Below, in pieces: positions 35,601 through 45,486 of a DNA stretch of 64,000 bases. The DNA lies in the NCBI GenBank assembly GCA_958450365.1, contig CAUEEP010000740.1, positions 983,501-1,047,500 of the forward strand. The letters run 5' to 3'. This DNA comes from Mesorhabditis belari (lineage: Eukaryota > Nematoda > Chromadorea > Rhabditida > Rhabditidae). Position numbers and translations under genes: made by a program. Under the pieces are notes generated by a model. The model made no database searches. It had not been told where the DNA came from and saw only the letters and a list, made by a program, of their open reading frames with translations. The stretch's first letter is position 1. Every line of letters begins with the position of its first letter.

Positions 35601-38600
35601 ATGGAAACAGTAAGTTGCACTGAGAAATTCATATGAAATACAATATTTAAAGGATCTCGTTCAGCCACTCAACGAGGATTTAACTGATGGGAATGACTGG
35701 GAAAAGAGGTGAGAAAAGAAATGAAAACTGGTAGATTTGTTCGAAATTCTAGACCAAATACAGTAAGATTTCACTCGTTGAGCATTCAAATCTAAAGCTG
35801 ATCATTTAACGACTAAAATCTCATTGCCAGTTTGATCATAAAATGATCTCTCTTTTCTCATTGATCTGATCTCTTTCCATTTCCAGATCACTCCCTCCTC
35901 GCTTGGGAATCGGCTCACGAATTCGTCTCTTTTTGTTGATGTCAATTCTCACATCAATCGCCAATTTCCCTTCCGGTACGAAGATTAGAAAAAATGATTG
36001 AAATCTTTTCAGCATGCAAATCTCTTTTCAGCATTTACACACACTTCAATCAACACGGCAGTACATGAAGTGAATGAATATCTTAATCGGTCATACGCAC
36101 AAAGAGAGATCATTCTTGAGAATCATCATGTGAGTTGAATACTGTAGAATCATACGGCAGAACACTCTACCGTATACTCTAAAGTATTGTAGCTATAGGC
36201 AGTTAATAGCAATACAGTATTGTAAAGTATTGTAGCTATTGTAGCAACAGTAAAGTATTATAGCTATAGCAATACAATATCAGATTAACATTATTGTGGT
36301 TGTAAAGCCACATTTGAGATTTCGATCATTCGCTCAACAATCAATTGTGTCTGGTATTTGGGACAAGTCGGTGGAGCGCTTGCGAGTCCTTTCATTTGTG
36401 ATAAATATGGGAGAAAAGGTAGGAGAAACAGTGTTGATGAAAATTTTGATCATATTTCAGTGGCTTTCATCCTCTCCTCATCTTTCGTCACTCTCGGAGC
36501 GCTTCTTCAATTCTTAGCCGTTTTCTCGTCATTTCCCGAAGGTAATTTTAACTTATATAAAGTAAAAGATTGTAACTTGTAAGCTTAAAATCATTCTCAT
36601 TTAAACATCGTTTACCCAACAACACTTTCCAATCGATTTTTTCCAATCCAATCGATCCAATCGATTCCAATTTTCCAGACTTCCGATTGCAGACTCCAGA
36701 ACAAATTCCAGATTTTCTTCATCGGTCGAGTCCTGGCCGCTGTTTCATCACCTTTAATGGATGCTGCTCTAATCGTTTATTTGCAAGTTATCAAATTTTC
36801 TTAGATTTATAATTGACTTTCGTTAAGGGAATGTGCTCCAGATCGTGTCCGTGGCAGTATGTCCTCTCTTTTCTCAACTGGATATGCGGTCACTTGTCTT
36901 CTTGGAATGGCTCTCGGACAAGATGCGCTACTTGGGTAAAAAACAAAAAAGGAAATCCACAATCTCAATCATACAAATTTTTATAGAAAATCGATGAAAC
37001 TTCTTTTATTCGTTCCCTTGATTACTGGTTTTCTTTCTACTCTCTACCTCCTTACAATACCCGATACACCAAAATATTTGGCCATCAAGAAGTGAGGAAA
37101 CAGTAAATGTGAAATTAGAGATTGAACGTGATAATGTTTTCTTAAAAAGTGTTCTTTTGTAAAATTTGTAAAATGTAAAACTTTTTGTAAAATTAACAAA
37201 TTCTAGCGTAATGAAAATCTCTCGAATCAATAGAATTAAAATATTTAAATATAATTGAATCCATAATGAAATCAGACAAAAATTTTTGGCAAGATTACTG
37301 ATTTACTGATTTGTGGCAAGATTACTAGAGTTGTTACAAGTTAAAGCTTTTTATAAAGCATTTCAAAGTATACTCTAACATAAAATTCTCTTTAGAAACA
37401 ATGAAAAAGCAGCTAAAAGATCAATAGCGTATTTCTTGGGAAACTCTGTCGATCATCGAATTGAGAAAGAGCTTCTTGAAGAAGAAATTACCGATAATGA
37501 CCTCAAAAAGGGGAATATTTCGGTGAGGAGATAAGCCTAAAACCTAAAGATGAAGATAAACTTTGCAGGCTTTATGGTCTTGCGGTGCCCTCGGCCGATC
37601 CCTTCTCCTTTCGCTAGCCGCTCTCGTTTTCACTCTCCCATTTTTCCCGATCCTTCAAAGCTCGACGTACATTTTCTCGAGTATCGGCATTGAAAAGTGA
37701 GTGAAAATTGAAAAATAAACCTATCATTGAGTCATTCAGAGAAATCTCGCAAACATCGTCAACAGTTTTAATGATTCTCTTCACAATTGCTTGCTTCATC
37801 TCAACTTCAATCATTGATCGTTTCCCCCGACGATCTTTCCTTCTCACATGTGGTAAATTTTGAAATGAAATCAAGCCAGTCTAAAATATTTCTCAAGAAT
37901 TCATTTCAGGTGCGATCTCAATGTTTTTATTGCTTTTCTTCCCGATCTCCGATCTTTTCTTTACCAGTCCATATCCAATCATTTTCTTTGCTGGAATTTA
38001 CATTTTTATTTATGGGTATGGAGTTTTTTCAAAAAAGTTCACAATCTTTTTATAGTGTCGGTGTTGGCGGAGTTGCGTGGACAGTTGGACCAGAGCTGGT
38101 TCCCATAAATTACAGGTAGATCAAACGATGGCTTTTACTGTTGTTTCGATCAGAAAATACAGTCGACTCTATCTATAACGGAACTCTATATAGCGGCAAA
38201 CTCTATATAGTTCGGGGTTTGACCCGCTTTAACCTTATCATCGAGGAAGATTTTGTTTCGGAATAACCGAGTAGCACAAAAGGTTAAACGAGTTTCCCTA
38301 AAACGCTCACAACATAACAAGAATACGCAACATCTAGCATAAGGTTAACGCTTGTGATACGAGTATACAACGAATTGACGCTTCGTCGATGACAAAATAA
38401 AACAAATTCTTTCTATAATGTTAGACCAGCTATATAAATAGGATTTTAAACCTTAAGGGTAGCGTAAAGTAAATTGAATTTATAATTTTACGGTTTTTTT
38501 AGTACAGAATTAAAATGCAACGATAAAAGACAAAAATAGGATGCGCATGAATCGAAACATCAAAACAAATCGAATCAAAGAACGAAGGCAAAAAGCCCAA

Positions 38601-39209
38601 ACAAAAAAAAGGGCGAGAAGCTACCCCCAAAATTCTATCGAAAGAAAAAAGAAAACAATTTGGGGAAGAGAATAAGGCGAAAATCCGACGCAAGTTAAAT
38701 GCAAATAGGAACGCAAATAGGAAGGAAACGGACGCGATCATATAACGGAATGAAATTTTGGTCCCGGCCGGCTAGCCTATATAAAACGGAAAAAATTTTT
38801 GGTCCCTTCCATTCCGTTATAGAGAGAGTCGACTGTAGTATCTAGACTTGGCTTTTGATCTGACTGTGCCTTCCCTGACTTGGCTTGGCTTTTGATCTGA
38901 CTGTGCCTTCCCTGACTTGACTTAAGCTTTAAGATTCGAAAAGTTCTTGAATTCAATTCAAATCTCGTTTCAGATCGGCTCTTTTCTGTGTCTGTTACGC
39001 TCTCCACAGTTCCCTCGTCGTATGCACAAAATTTCATCGTAATTCCTTTGTTTGACGTGAGTTTAACAAGAGTTGAAGTTCTCTAAACACTTTGTCTACA
39101 GTGGTTGGGTCTGATGGCGATCCCTTTGCTGTACATTCCAATTCTCGGTGTTGCCTGGATTCTTCTCTTCTTTAAACTGCCGGAAACGAATGTTTATCAT
39201 GGGAAATAA
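35601..39209 (+). CDS. MFS sugar-transporter-like protein (SLC2/GLUT type)
   Basis: About 16 exons: 35601-35609, 35653-35708, 35887-35975, 36032-36129, 36319-36418, 36461-36561, 36700-36786, 36828-36935, 36987-37091, 37396-37522, 37569-37696, 37740-37852, 37910-38015, 38056-38115, 38974-39056 and 39102-39209. Sugar-porter landmarks run in order: a TM2 loop ICDKYGRK (G-R-K signature), FIGRVLAAVSS, YLQECAPDRVRGSM (E...RG), the post-TM6 IPDTPKYLAIKK, a cytosolic loop, IIDRFPRR in TM8/9, VGPELVPINYR (PE..P...R) and the end LPETNVYHGK (PET motif). It probably moves hexose or a related solute across the plasma membrane. Two exons show single-base phase conflicts (36828 and 38974-39056). A pogo-like MITE sits in intron 14. 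Confidence 0.82.
38160..38835. mobile_element. pogo/Tigger-like MITE in a transporter intron
   Basis: Ends are TA-CAGTCGACTCTATCTATAAC and, inverted, TA-CAGTCGACTCTCTCTATAAC, with TA duplications at 38158-38159 and 38836-38837. Length is 676 bp with no transposase. The CAGTCGACTCT..ATAACGGA start is typical of pogo/Tigger-family termini. It lies in the intron between transporter exons 14 and 15. Confidence 0.82.
38845..38925. repeat. Short direct duplication (about 38 bp, two copies)
   Basis: The string gcttttgatctgactgtgcc with flanks occurs twice in tandem just right of the MITE. Confidence 0.85.
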
Positions 39210-39284
39210 ACCGTTTGTACAAAATTGAGTAAATAACAATTTGTGAAAGGTGTCATTGCTTGATTGATTGAAAAATTGGTTTGT

Positions 39285-42200
39285 TTAACTTTTAAACAAC
39301 AGAATTTCTCTCAATTCTTTATTGTACAAGTAAAATGAGCTGATTAAAAACGAAAATTTTCTTTTCAATTCTTTCTTTTCCTTTTCTTCCTTGTCCTTTT
39401 CAATTCTTCTTGATTTTTTTTGATTTTTTTTGATTGATTGGTCGTTTGAAAAATCGAAATATCGTGTAAAAGAAAAAATGAGGAAAACAAGGGAAAACAT
39501 AAAGAAAACAAAAATAATATCGATATTGTTGTGGACGAGTGAGGACATTAAGGTTGATGGCAGATTTAAATGCTCGTCAAGATTCTGTAAACGAGAAATT
39601 TATAATCAAATCAAACACGATTTTCAAATGATCATCGATTTGAGTCTGGAAAAATTTTCTCGTTGATTTTTCAAGGCTGATCGTAGTGTTAGAATTGATT
39701 CTGCCTCAAGCGTCACACAACAAGATTAAGTTCATTTTTTTTGATGATTATGTGAATAGGGATCAGCCGATCAGCTGAAATGCATCAGCCGGAAAACTCA
39801 AAATCCACGTAAACATAAAAAACACACTTTTCAATTCCTCTATTTCGTCAAAAATCGTTCTACTTTTTATTTCTATAAATTTCTTTTTGTTCTTTTAATG
39901 TTCTAACCACAATTTCAGTTTGCATTTGTTGGATTGGCTACTTTAAACGGGTTCATGCATCGACCGGGAAGTTCAAAATCCACGTAAACATAAAAAACAC
40001 ACTTTTCAATTCCTCGATTTCACCAAAAATCTTTTTACTTTTTATTTCTATAAATTTCTTTTTGTTCTTTTAATTTTCTAACCACAATTTCAGTTTGCAT
40101 TGTTGGATTGGCTGCTTCAAAAATCTCGAAAATATGGTTAATTTTTAAACGAGAAAACTCTCTTGTTGCTGCTTTCCAACTTTTTGGGGGTCTTTTATTT
40201 TCAAGATCCTAATATCAAAACAAATTTATAGAAATTCCACAAATGATCCCTATTCAAAAAGATCATCAATTTGATCAGAACTTGATGTTGTTGTGTGACG
40301 CCTGAGGCAAAACCAATTCTTGACACTACGAGGAGCCTTGAAAAATCAACGAGAAAATTTTTCCAGGCTCAAATCGATGGTCACTTTTTTTGCCGGACAC
40401 CCTGTAAAGTGCTTTCAAAACTACCGTAACTTGTAAGGTTGCGGATAGCTTTTAAACCTTTTAGAAAACAATAGAATTGTGATTATAGAATAGTTTCCTT
40501 AGATTCGAAGAACACGAACCTTGAACTTGGCGGCAAACTGAATCCATTCAATGAATCTCCTCTCTGGCTGATCGGGCTTTTCTTTCAACATTTTCGACAA
40601 GATTAAACATTTCTTTTTCATTCTAAAATCCGATCTTTTCTAGAGAACTTCTAGAGAACTTCTAGAGAACTAGAGAACTTTACAGTATCAAATCTGTTTT
40701 CCAAACTCCCGTACTCTTGATTTCCAATGACTTTTGTGAGTGCTTCCTTGATCGTTTCCTCGGTGACTTCCGTCTTTCGAATTGTCACCGATATTCCCTT
40801 TTCTTGAGCATTCAATGCATTGTATACCTGATTTTTGAGTAAAAGATACATTTTAATTATATTTTTTTTATACTTGATCAGCAAATATCGGTATACTAAT
40901 TGTCGGAACACCGGCATAAGAAGCCTCAAGATATGAATTCAAACCCATATGGGAGATGAAAGCAATCGTTTTTCCATGTTCTAAAGGGATGCTTTTGATG
41001 CAATTTCCATAATTTACCTAAAATATCCGTTTGCGGAAGCCAATTGATCGGGAAAACATTTGTGTAATTCTTGAAAAGCCACGAATCCGACTCGATTGTC
41101 TCATACTTCCAGAAGAAATTGTATTCAGGGAAATGGGAAAAAGCGCGAATGAGCGAGATTTTGATCTCATCGGGGATTCGCGATGAAACGACCTGAAAGA
41201 AGAGAATTAGAAGCATTAGCACATTTCATTTCATTTCATTTTCTCACCTGTGTTCCCAACGAAAAGATAATGTTTCCCTTTTTGGATTTCGCGAGAAGAG
41301 TTTCCCATTCCTATTGATGTACTTTAAAAGTTCTCAATTTCAAAACTCGTACCTCTGAAAGTGTTCTCGGTTTCTTCCGATTAATCCCTCCAATGTATTT
41401 CACTTTATGGCTGATCGGTCTTCCCTTTTCAAGTAATTCATTCGAATTCACGAACAGAACAGAGTGCTTCCTGTAAATCAGAAACGATAATCTTACCAGT
41501 TAAACTACGGAATTGGCTACGAATTCTCCAAAAATTACTACAGAGACAAATCGTGAACACTCGGGAAATCCTCTCCATAATGTTTTCGAACGATCGAATC
41601 CTGGGAAATCTTTTTTTCCAAAATCTCCAAATCTTTCTTTACAGTCATTTTGATGAAATCCGGATAACCAGCGAATTCATATTTGATTGCCGCCAATAAA
41701 TTGAAAGCTCTTTCCCAAAAACCGAGGCTCAATGTAGGCGAGTTGAAATGAAGAACGTCTGGAAATTGACGGCAAGTGTTATATGCTAAAAAAAGTTTTG
41801 ATATTTCTCACCTACAATGTAACTGGGTAACATAGGAAGACCGGATGCATAGGTTTGAAGGGGAAACATTGGAGTTGGATTGAATAGAGCGATGTTCGTG
41901 ATACCTAGATGAGAGAGAGAGAGAGATCAGTTCGATGAAGCCATACATATCAACTTTTAAAAAGCTACCGTCGCTCTCTTTTTATTCAGTTATTCAGCTT
42001 TTTATTCAGCTCTATTTTGGTCACAGAGGATATAAAAAGACTTAAAAAGTAAATAAATTGGCTGGCTAAGAAAAAAGTAAATAAATTGGCTGGCTAAAAA
42101 ACTGAAATATGATAGATGGAAGATTTTATTGTTCTTTAAATCAGGATTAAGGATCTTTTCGAAAGTTCACTTACTTTTATGTTATTTGTTATAATCTTGG

Positions 42201-43397
42201 TTTCTTTTATTTCTTTTCTCACCTGTTTTATGAAAGAGTGCCAATGGACAATAATCATAAGCTGAAATCAATGCCAGGTCGTATTTCTCATTTCGCAGAG
42301 ACTCCAAAAGAGTCTCATCACTTAGAAATACTGAAAAATGATCCTTTTTTGAACATTAAACTCTTTTTCCTCACAATCACACATTTTTATGGTGGCGTCC
42401 TCAAAAACATCCATAAGTTTCGACTGGAAAAAGCTGCGACTCTCGGAAAAGGGATTCTGAATGGGTAAATGGCTTTAACGGAAGTGGGACAAATGCGACC
42501 TTTTTTTGCGCACCCGGACATTTGCGCACCTTTTTTTCCGCACCTTGCCTATTAGCGCACCTTTTTTCGCGTTTAAAAAAAGCTCTAAAAAGCTAATATT
42601 AACCAATTTCTATTCCAAATGTTGTTTTTCTAGGTAATTTTAGGGCGTAGAATCCAAATTTTGACATAACAGAGCGTGTGGAACCAATTTGAAAGACAAA
42701 ACGGCTAGGTCAAATTACAGAAAATTGTTGACCTTTCTCTTTGTATAACTCCGTCCGTTTGTTTCCACACGCTCTGTTATGTCAAAATTTGGATTCGACA
42801 CCCTAAAATTACCTAGAAAAACAACTTTTGGAATAGAAATTGGTTAATATTAGCTTTTAGAGCTTTTTTAAAACGCGAAAAAAGGTGCGCTAATGGGCTA
42901 AGTGCGGAAAAAGGTGCGCAAATGCCCGGGCGCGCAAAAAAAAGGTGCGCAAAAAAAAGGACGCATTTGTCCCACTCCCGGCTTTAACTATAACAACTTT
43001 TTATCATAAAAGGTAAACTGTATAAAAATGAAAGATATTCAGTCTTTTCCTTTTCTGGTATTAAGCACGAGCTTTCTAAAAACCGACCATCAAATGTGTC
43101 GAGCTAACCCATGGACTCTTCTCCATGAATCCCACCATTCTCACTCTTCGCGCCATTTTCGTGCCATTCTTTTTGTTATTCGTGTTCAGTTGACCGATTA
43201 TCAGATCCTATTGCTAGGATTTCTTCCGAATTTGTTGAAAAACAAACCACCGAATGCCCATTATTGGCCAAATTATCGACAAGAGAATTCGCGAAATCGA
43301 GATGACTCGGACCGATCACTTGAGAATAAAGAACGATATTTAGAGAAGATGTTGTAGAGAAAAGAGAGAATAAAGGGATGAAGAGCTGCGGGAACAT
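39285..43397 (-). CDS. UDP-glucuronosyltransferase (UGT)
   Basis: Thirteen exons, all phases closing, 590 aa: 43397-43251, 43207-43088, 42456-42375, 42330-42223, 41904-41812, 41785-41542, 41470-41353, 41310-41248, 41192-41018, 40980-40874, 40827-40715, 40622-40520 and 39584-39285. A signal peptide ([18 protein letters not shown]) leads into [19 protein letters not shown]. The C-terminal sugar-nucleotide half has [38 protein letters not shown] and FADQ, the UGT signature. The last exon has a membrane span ([17 protein letters not shown]) and a long Lys-rich tail, longer than the usual short dilysine tail. UGTs conjugate lipophilic compounds with sugar in the ER lumen (detoxification). Three insertions or repeats lie in its introns or edges. 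Its stop is 75 bp from the convergent MFS gene. Confidence 0.92.
39633..40380. mobile_element. Inverted-repeat element with an internal duplication, in the last UGT intron
   Basis: Arms 39633-39727 and 40283-40380 are inverted copies, including ATCGATTTGAG, GGAAAAATTTTCTCGTTGAT and TGCCTCA.GCGTCACACAAC. Between them a stretch of about 180 bp is directly duplicated (39780-39950 and 39967-40120), each copy with TCCACGTAAACATAAAAAAC. No transposase is seen. The element separates the last UGT exon from the other twelve. Confidence 0.75.
42480..42980. mobile_element. Foldback element copy 1 (8-bp target duplication), in a UGT intron
   Basis: Nearly the whole 501 bp is one palindrome: AAGTGGGACAAATGCGACC, GCGCACCTTTTTT, AATATTAACCAATTTCTATT, then the same inverted. 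Direct flanks GCTTTAAC lie at 42472-42479 and 42981-42988. The 8-bp duplication suggests hAT-type mobilisation. A second copy lies at 53538-54015. Confidence 0.85.
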
Positions 43398-43991
43398 CCT
43401 GAAAGCCTATTTATGCGAAAAAGTTATTTAAAAAACCGACTCACTACCCAGAAGCCGACAAAAGGCTGAGTCTTGGCAATATTATAATTTCAATCTAGAA
43501 GAAAGTTTACAATTCGACAAGTCTAGCTTTTTGATATGAGGAGACTGGCTTTTGAATTGGATACGAGTCGGTTTTCATTAAAGGGAAGCCCCCGGGTGCT
43601 CAAGTTTTGATATCAAAGCGATAAGGAAATCTTGCGCTTTTGATTGTGCTTTGTGCGTACTCTGGGAAAACGAAATATCGAAAGCAATAGACTAATAATT
43701 GGATGTTTTGAATAAACACTTCTAAAGTAGTTTGTGATTGAATGGTTTGATGGCCAAAAGCAAAAAAAAAAAAGTTATCACTCTCAGAAGCCTTTCCCCC
43801 ATTCTCTAATCAGTGATTTCTTTCGAAAATCCCATTTGAATGAGGAAATAAACTAGAAGAAATACTTATTTTGTATTTCAGCTCAAGATGTGAATTCACA
43901 AATTTGTGATTTCTCTTTCAGAAATCCCATTTGATATTTGCATTTAATATATGTTTACAAATTTATTAAGCACTTGATTCATTCCTTTGTT
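43398..43991. other. Intergenic between the UGT start and the ShKT gene
   Basis: About 590 bp with no gene. It should hold the UGT promoter and the ShKT gene 3' UTR. No regulatory motif was recognised. Confidence 0.4.
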
Positions 43992-45072
43992 TCAACAGAA
44001 TCGGCACGTCTTGGCACATTGATCTCTCATCAGAGCGACGTAGTTCTGAAAAACTTCTCAATTATGCTCATTTCAAGTGATTGCTAGAAATTGTCAGCTT
44101 TCAAAAGCTATCAAAAGCAGAATGTCTTTTTCCTCACCGGATCATAGCAGTAAGAGGCCATTCGAGGGCAATCCGAGACACCTACAAATCTAGAATTCTA
44201 AAGAGTCAACTTTGTATTCAAACCGGTTATCGGGTTGATCTTATCGACACATGTTCCAGGGCCTGAAATTCAGTTGAGGGGATGGCTACTTTGCGCCAAA
44301 TTTTTTGCGCAAATGACCCAGTTGCGCAAAAAAAAATTTGGCGCAAAGTAGTCACCCCCCTTGAGTTGAACATTTACAATTGTGCTGTGCGGGAAAATGA
44401 GTTTTTTAAAGATCGAGGACAATTCTAGAGTGCTAGTAACTAAGCAGAACTCTACAATCTATTTCTCTTTTTTATTGTACTTCGTTTAGTTCACTCACCA
44501 GCCGTCGTTCCCGACCCACAGAAGCCACACGTTTTTGGGCATTGTTCTACCATGATATCATGATAAGACTGAAATTTGAACCAATTGACGTTTTTCTTAT
44601 TTCCCCACCGCCACATTGCAATAGTTGATCATTTTGGGGCAATCCGAGACACCAGTTTGCGGGTTTACTTTATCGGCACACGCTTCGGTGACCGGTTTAT
44701 CGGTTGGAGCAATCGTGCTTCCATCTGAAATAAATCATTCAGTCAACTCTGAAGTGTCAACTTTTGGGTACTTTGAGAAATTTGGAAGATGCTATTAGAA
44801 ATTTGCATTTATATTTTTCTAATTGGTCAGGCTAAAGTAGCGCTTTTTTTTTCATTTCACTCAAAAATTACTTGAATGGACATCAGACAAATTGCAGCAG
44901 CTCACATTGTCGAAACAAACCGAATCCTGATCACATCCGAGCTCGCACGCTGAAAATTCGGGAATTTGGTTTTAAAATCGAGAAATCCCCTACGTCCAGT
45001 CGGTTTATCGCAAGTCAAAGCGGCATAGGTGGCGCCGAGGCAAAAAGTGATTGTGAATAGAGCGCGAATCAT
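43992..45072 (-). CDS. Secreted protein with two ShKT domains
   Basis: Seven exons, all phases closing, 159 aa: 45072-44994, 44949-44872, 44724-44609, 44568-44499, 44262-44224, 44181-44138 and 44045-43992. A signal peptide (MIRALFTITFCLGATYA) is followed by a small Cys-rich part (CELGCDQDSVCFDN, SCCN) and a Thr/Pro linker. Then come two ShKT domains, CADKVNPQTGVSDCPKM...QCPKTCGFC and CVDKINPITGVSDCPRM...QCAKTCRFC, each with six cysteines. ShKT is a common nematode extracellular fold in structural and enzyme-tail proteins; nothing here shows channel-blocking activity. The exon structure of the two domains is parallel, indicating internal duplication. Confidence 0.9.
44279..44360. mobile_element. 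Small foldback element in a ShKT-gene intron
   Basis: An 82-bp palindrome, GATGGCTACTTTGCGCCAAA to TTTGGCGCAAAGTAGTCACC, has possible TTGAG flanks. It ends about 15 bp from the acceptor of the fifth ShKT exon. It shares termini with 29296-29468. Confidence 0.75.
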
Positions 45073-45486
45073 TGGAGTCGAGTGGATTGAGGTTGTGGCC
45101 ACAAACCTCTCCAACATCATTTTATACACCCACTTAATTATTCACGGATTTGAATTTCAAATGACCATCTTTTGGAAACTCACTTTTTGAAATAAAGGGT
45201 CATTATGCGTTTTTTCGAGGTAAGGTCCACTTTGTTTGTTCACCTGTGGAAAGAGTCAGCACCGAGATTTCCCACAAATCGCCCCTCTGATCCAAAAACT
45301 TAAAGCAATCTGCATTTTTTGAAAACTCTGCAATAATAATTTATTCAACGCATAATGAGATCAAAAATATTGATGAAACGATAAAAATTTGATGCAAGTG
45401 AATGAGTGTAAGAGCAATAAGACATTAAAAAGAAAATTTTCGTAAAGACCAGAGATAAATCAATCAGTAAACAAATGCAAATCGAA
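45073..45486. other. Intergenic, ShKT start to RFWD3-like stop
   Basis: About 410 bp. It would hold the ShKT promoter and the E3-ligase 3' UTR. No element was recognised. Confidence 0.4.

Noticed and set aside
36461..36786. A further frameshift between transporter exons 6 and 7
   Set aside because: Using the donor AAA|GTAAAAG (ending 36561) restores the phase, so no lesion is needed.
43992..45072. ShKT protein as a potassium-channel toxin
   Set aside because: ShKT is a widespread nematode extracellular fold; nothing here shows toxic function.
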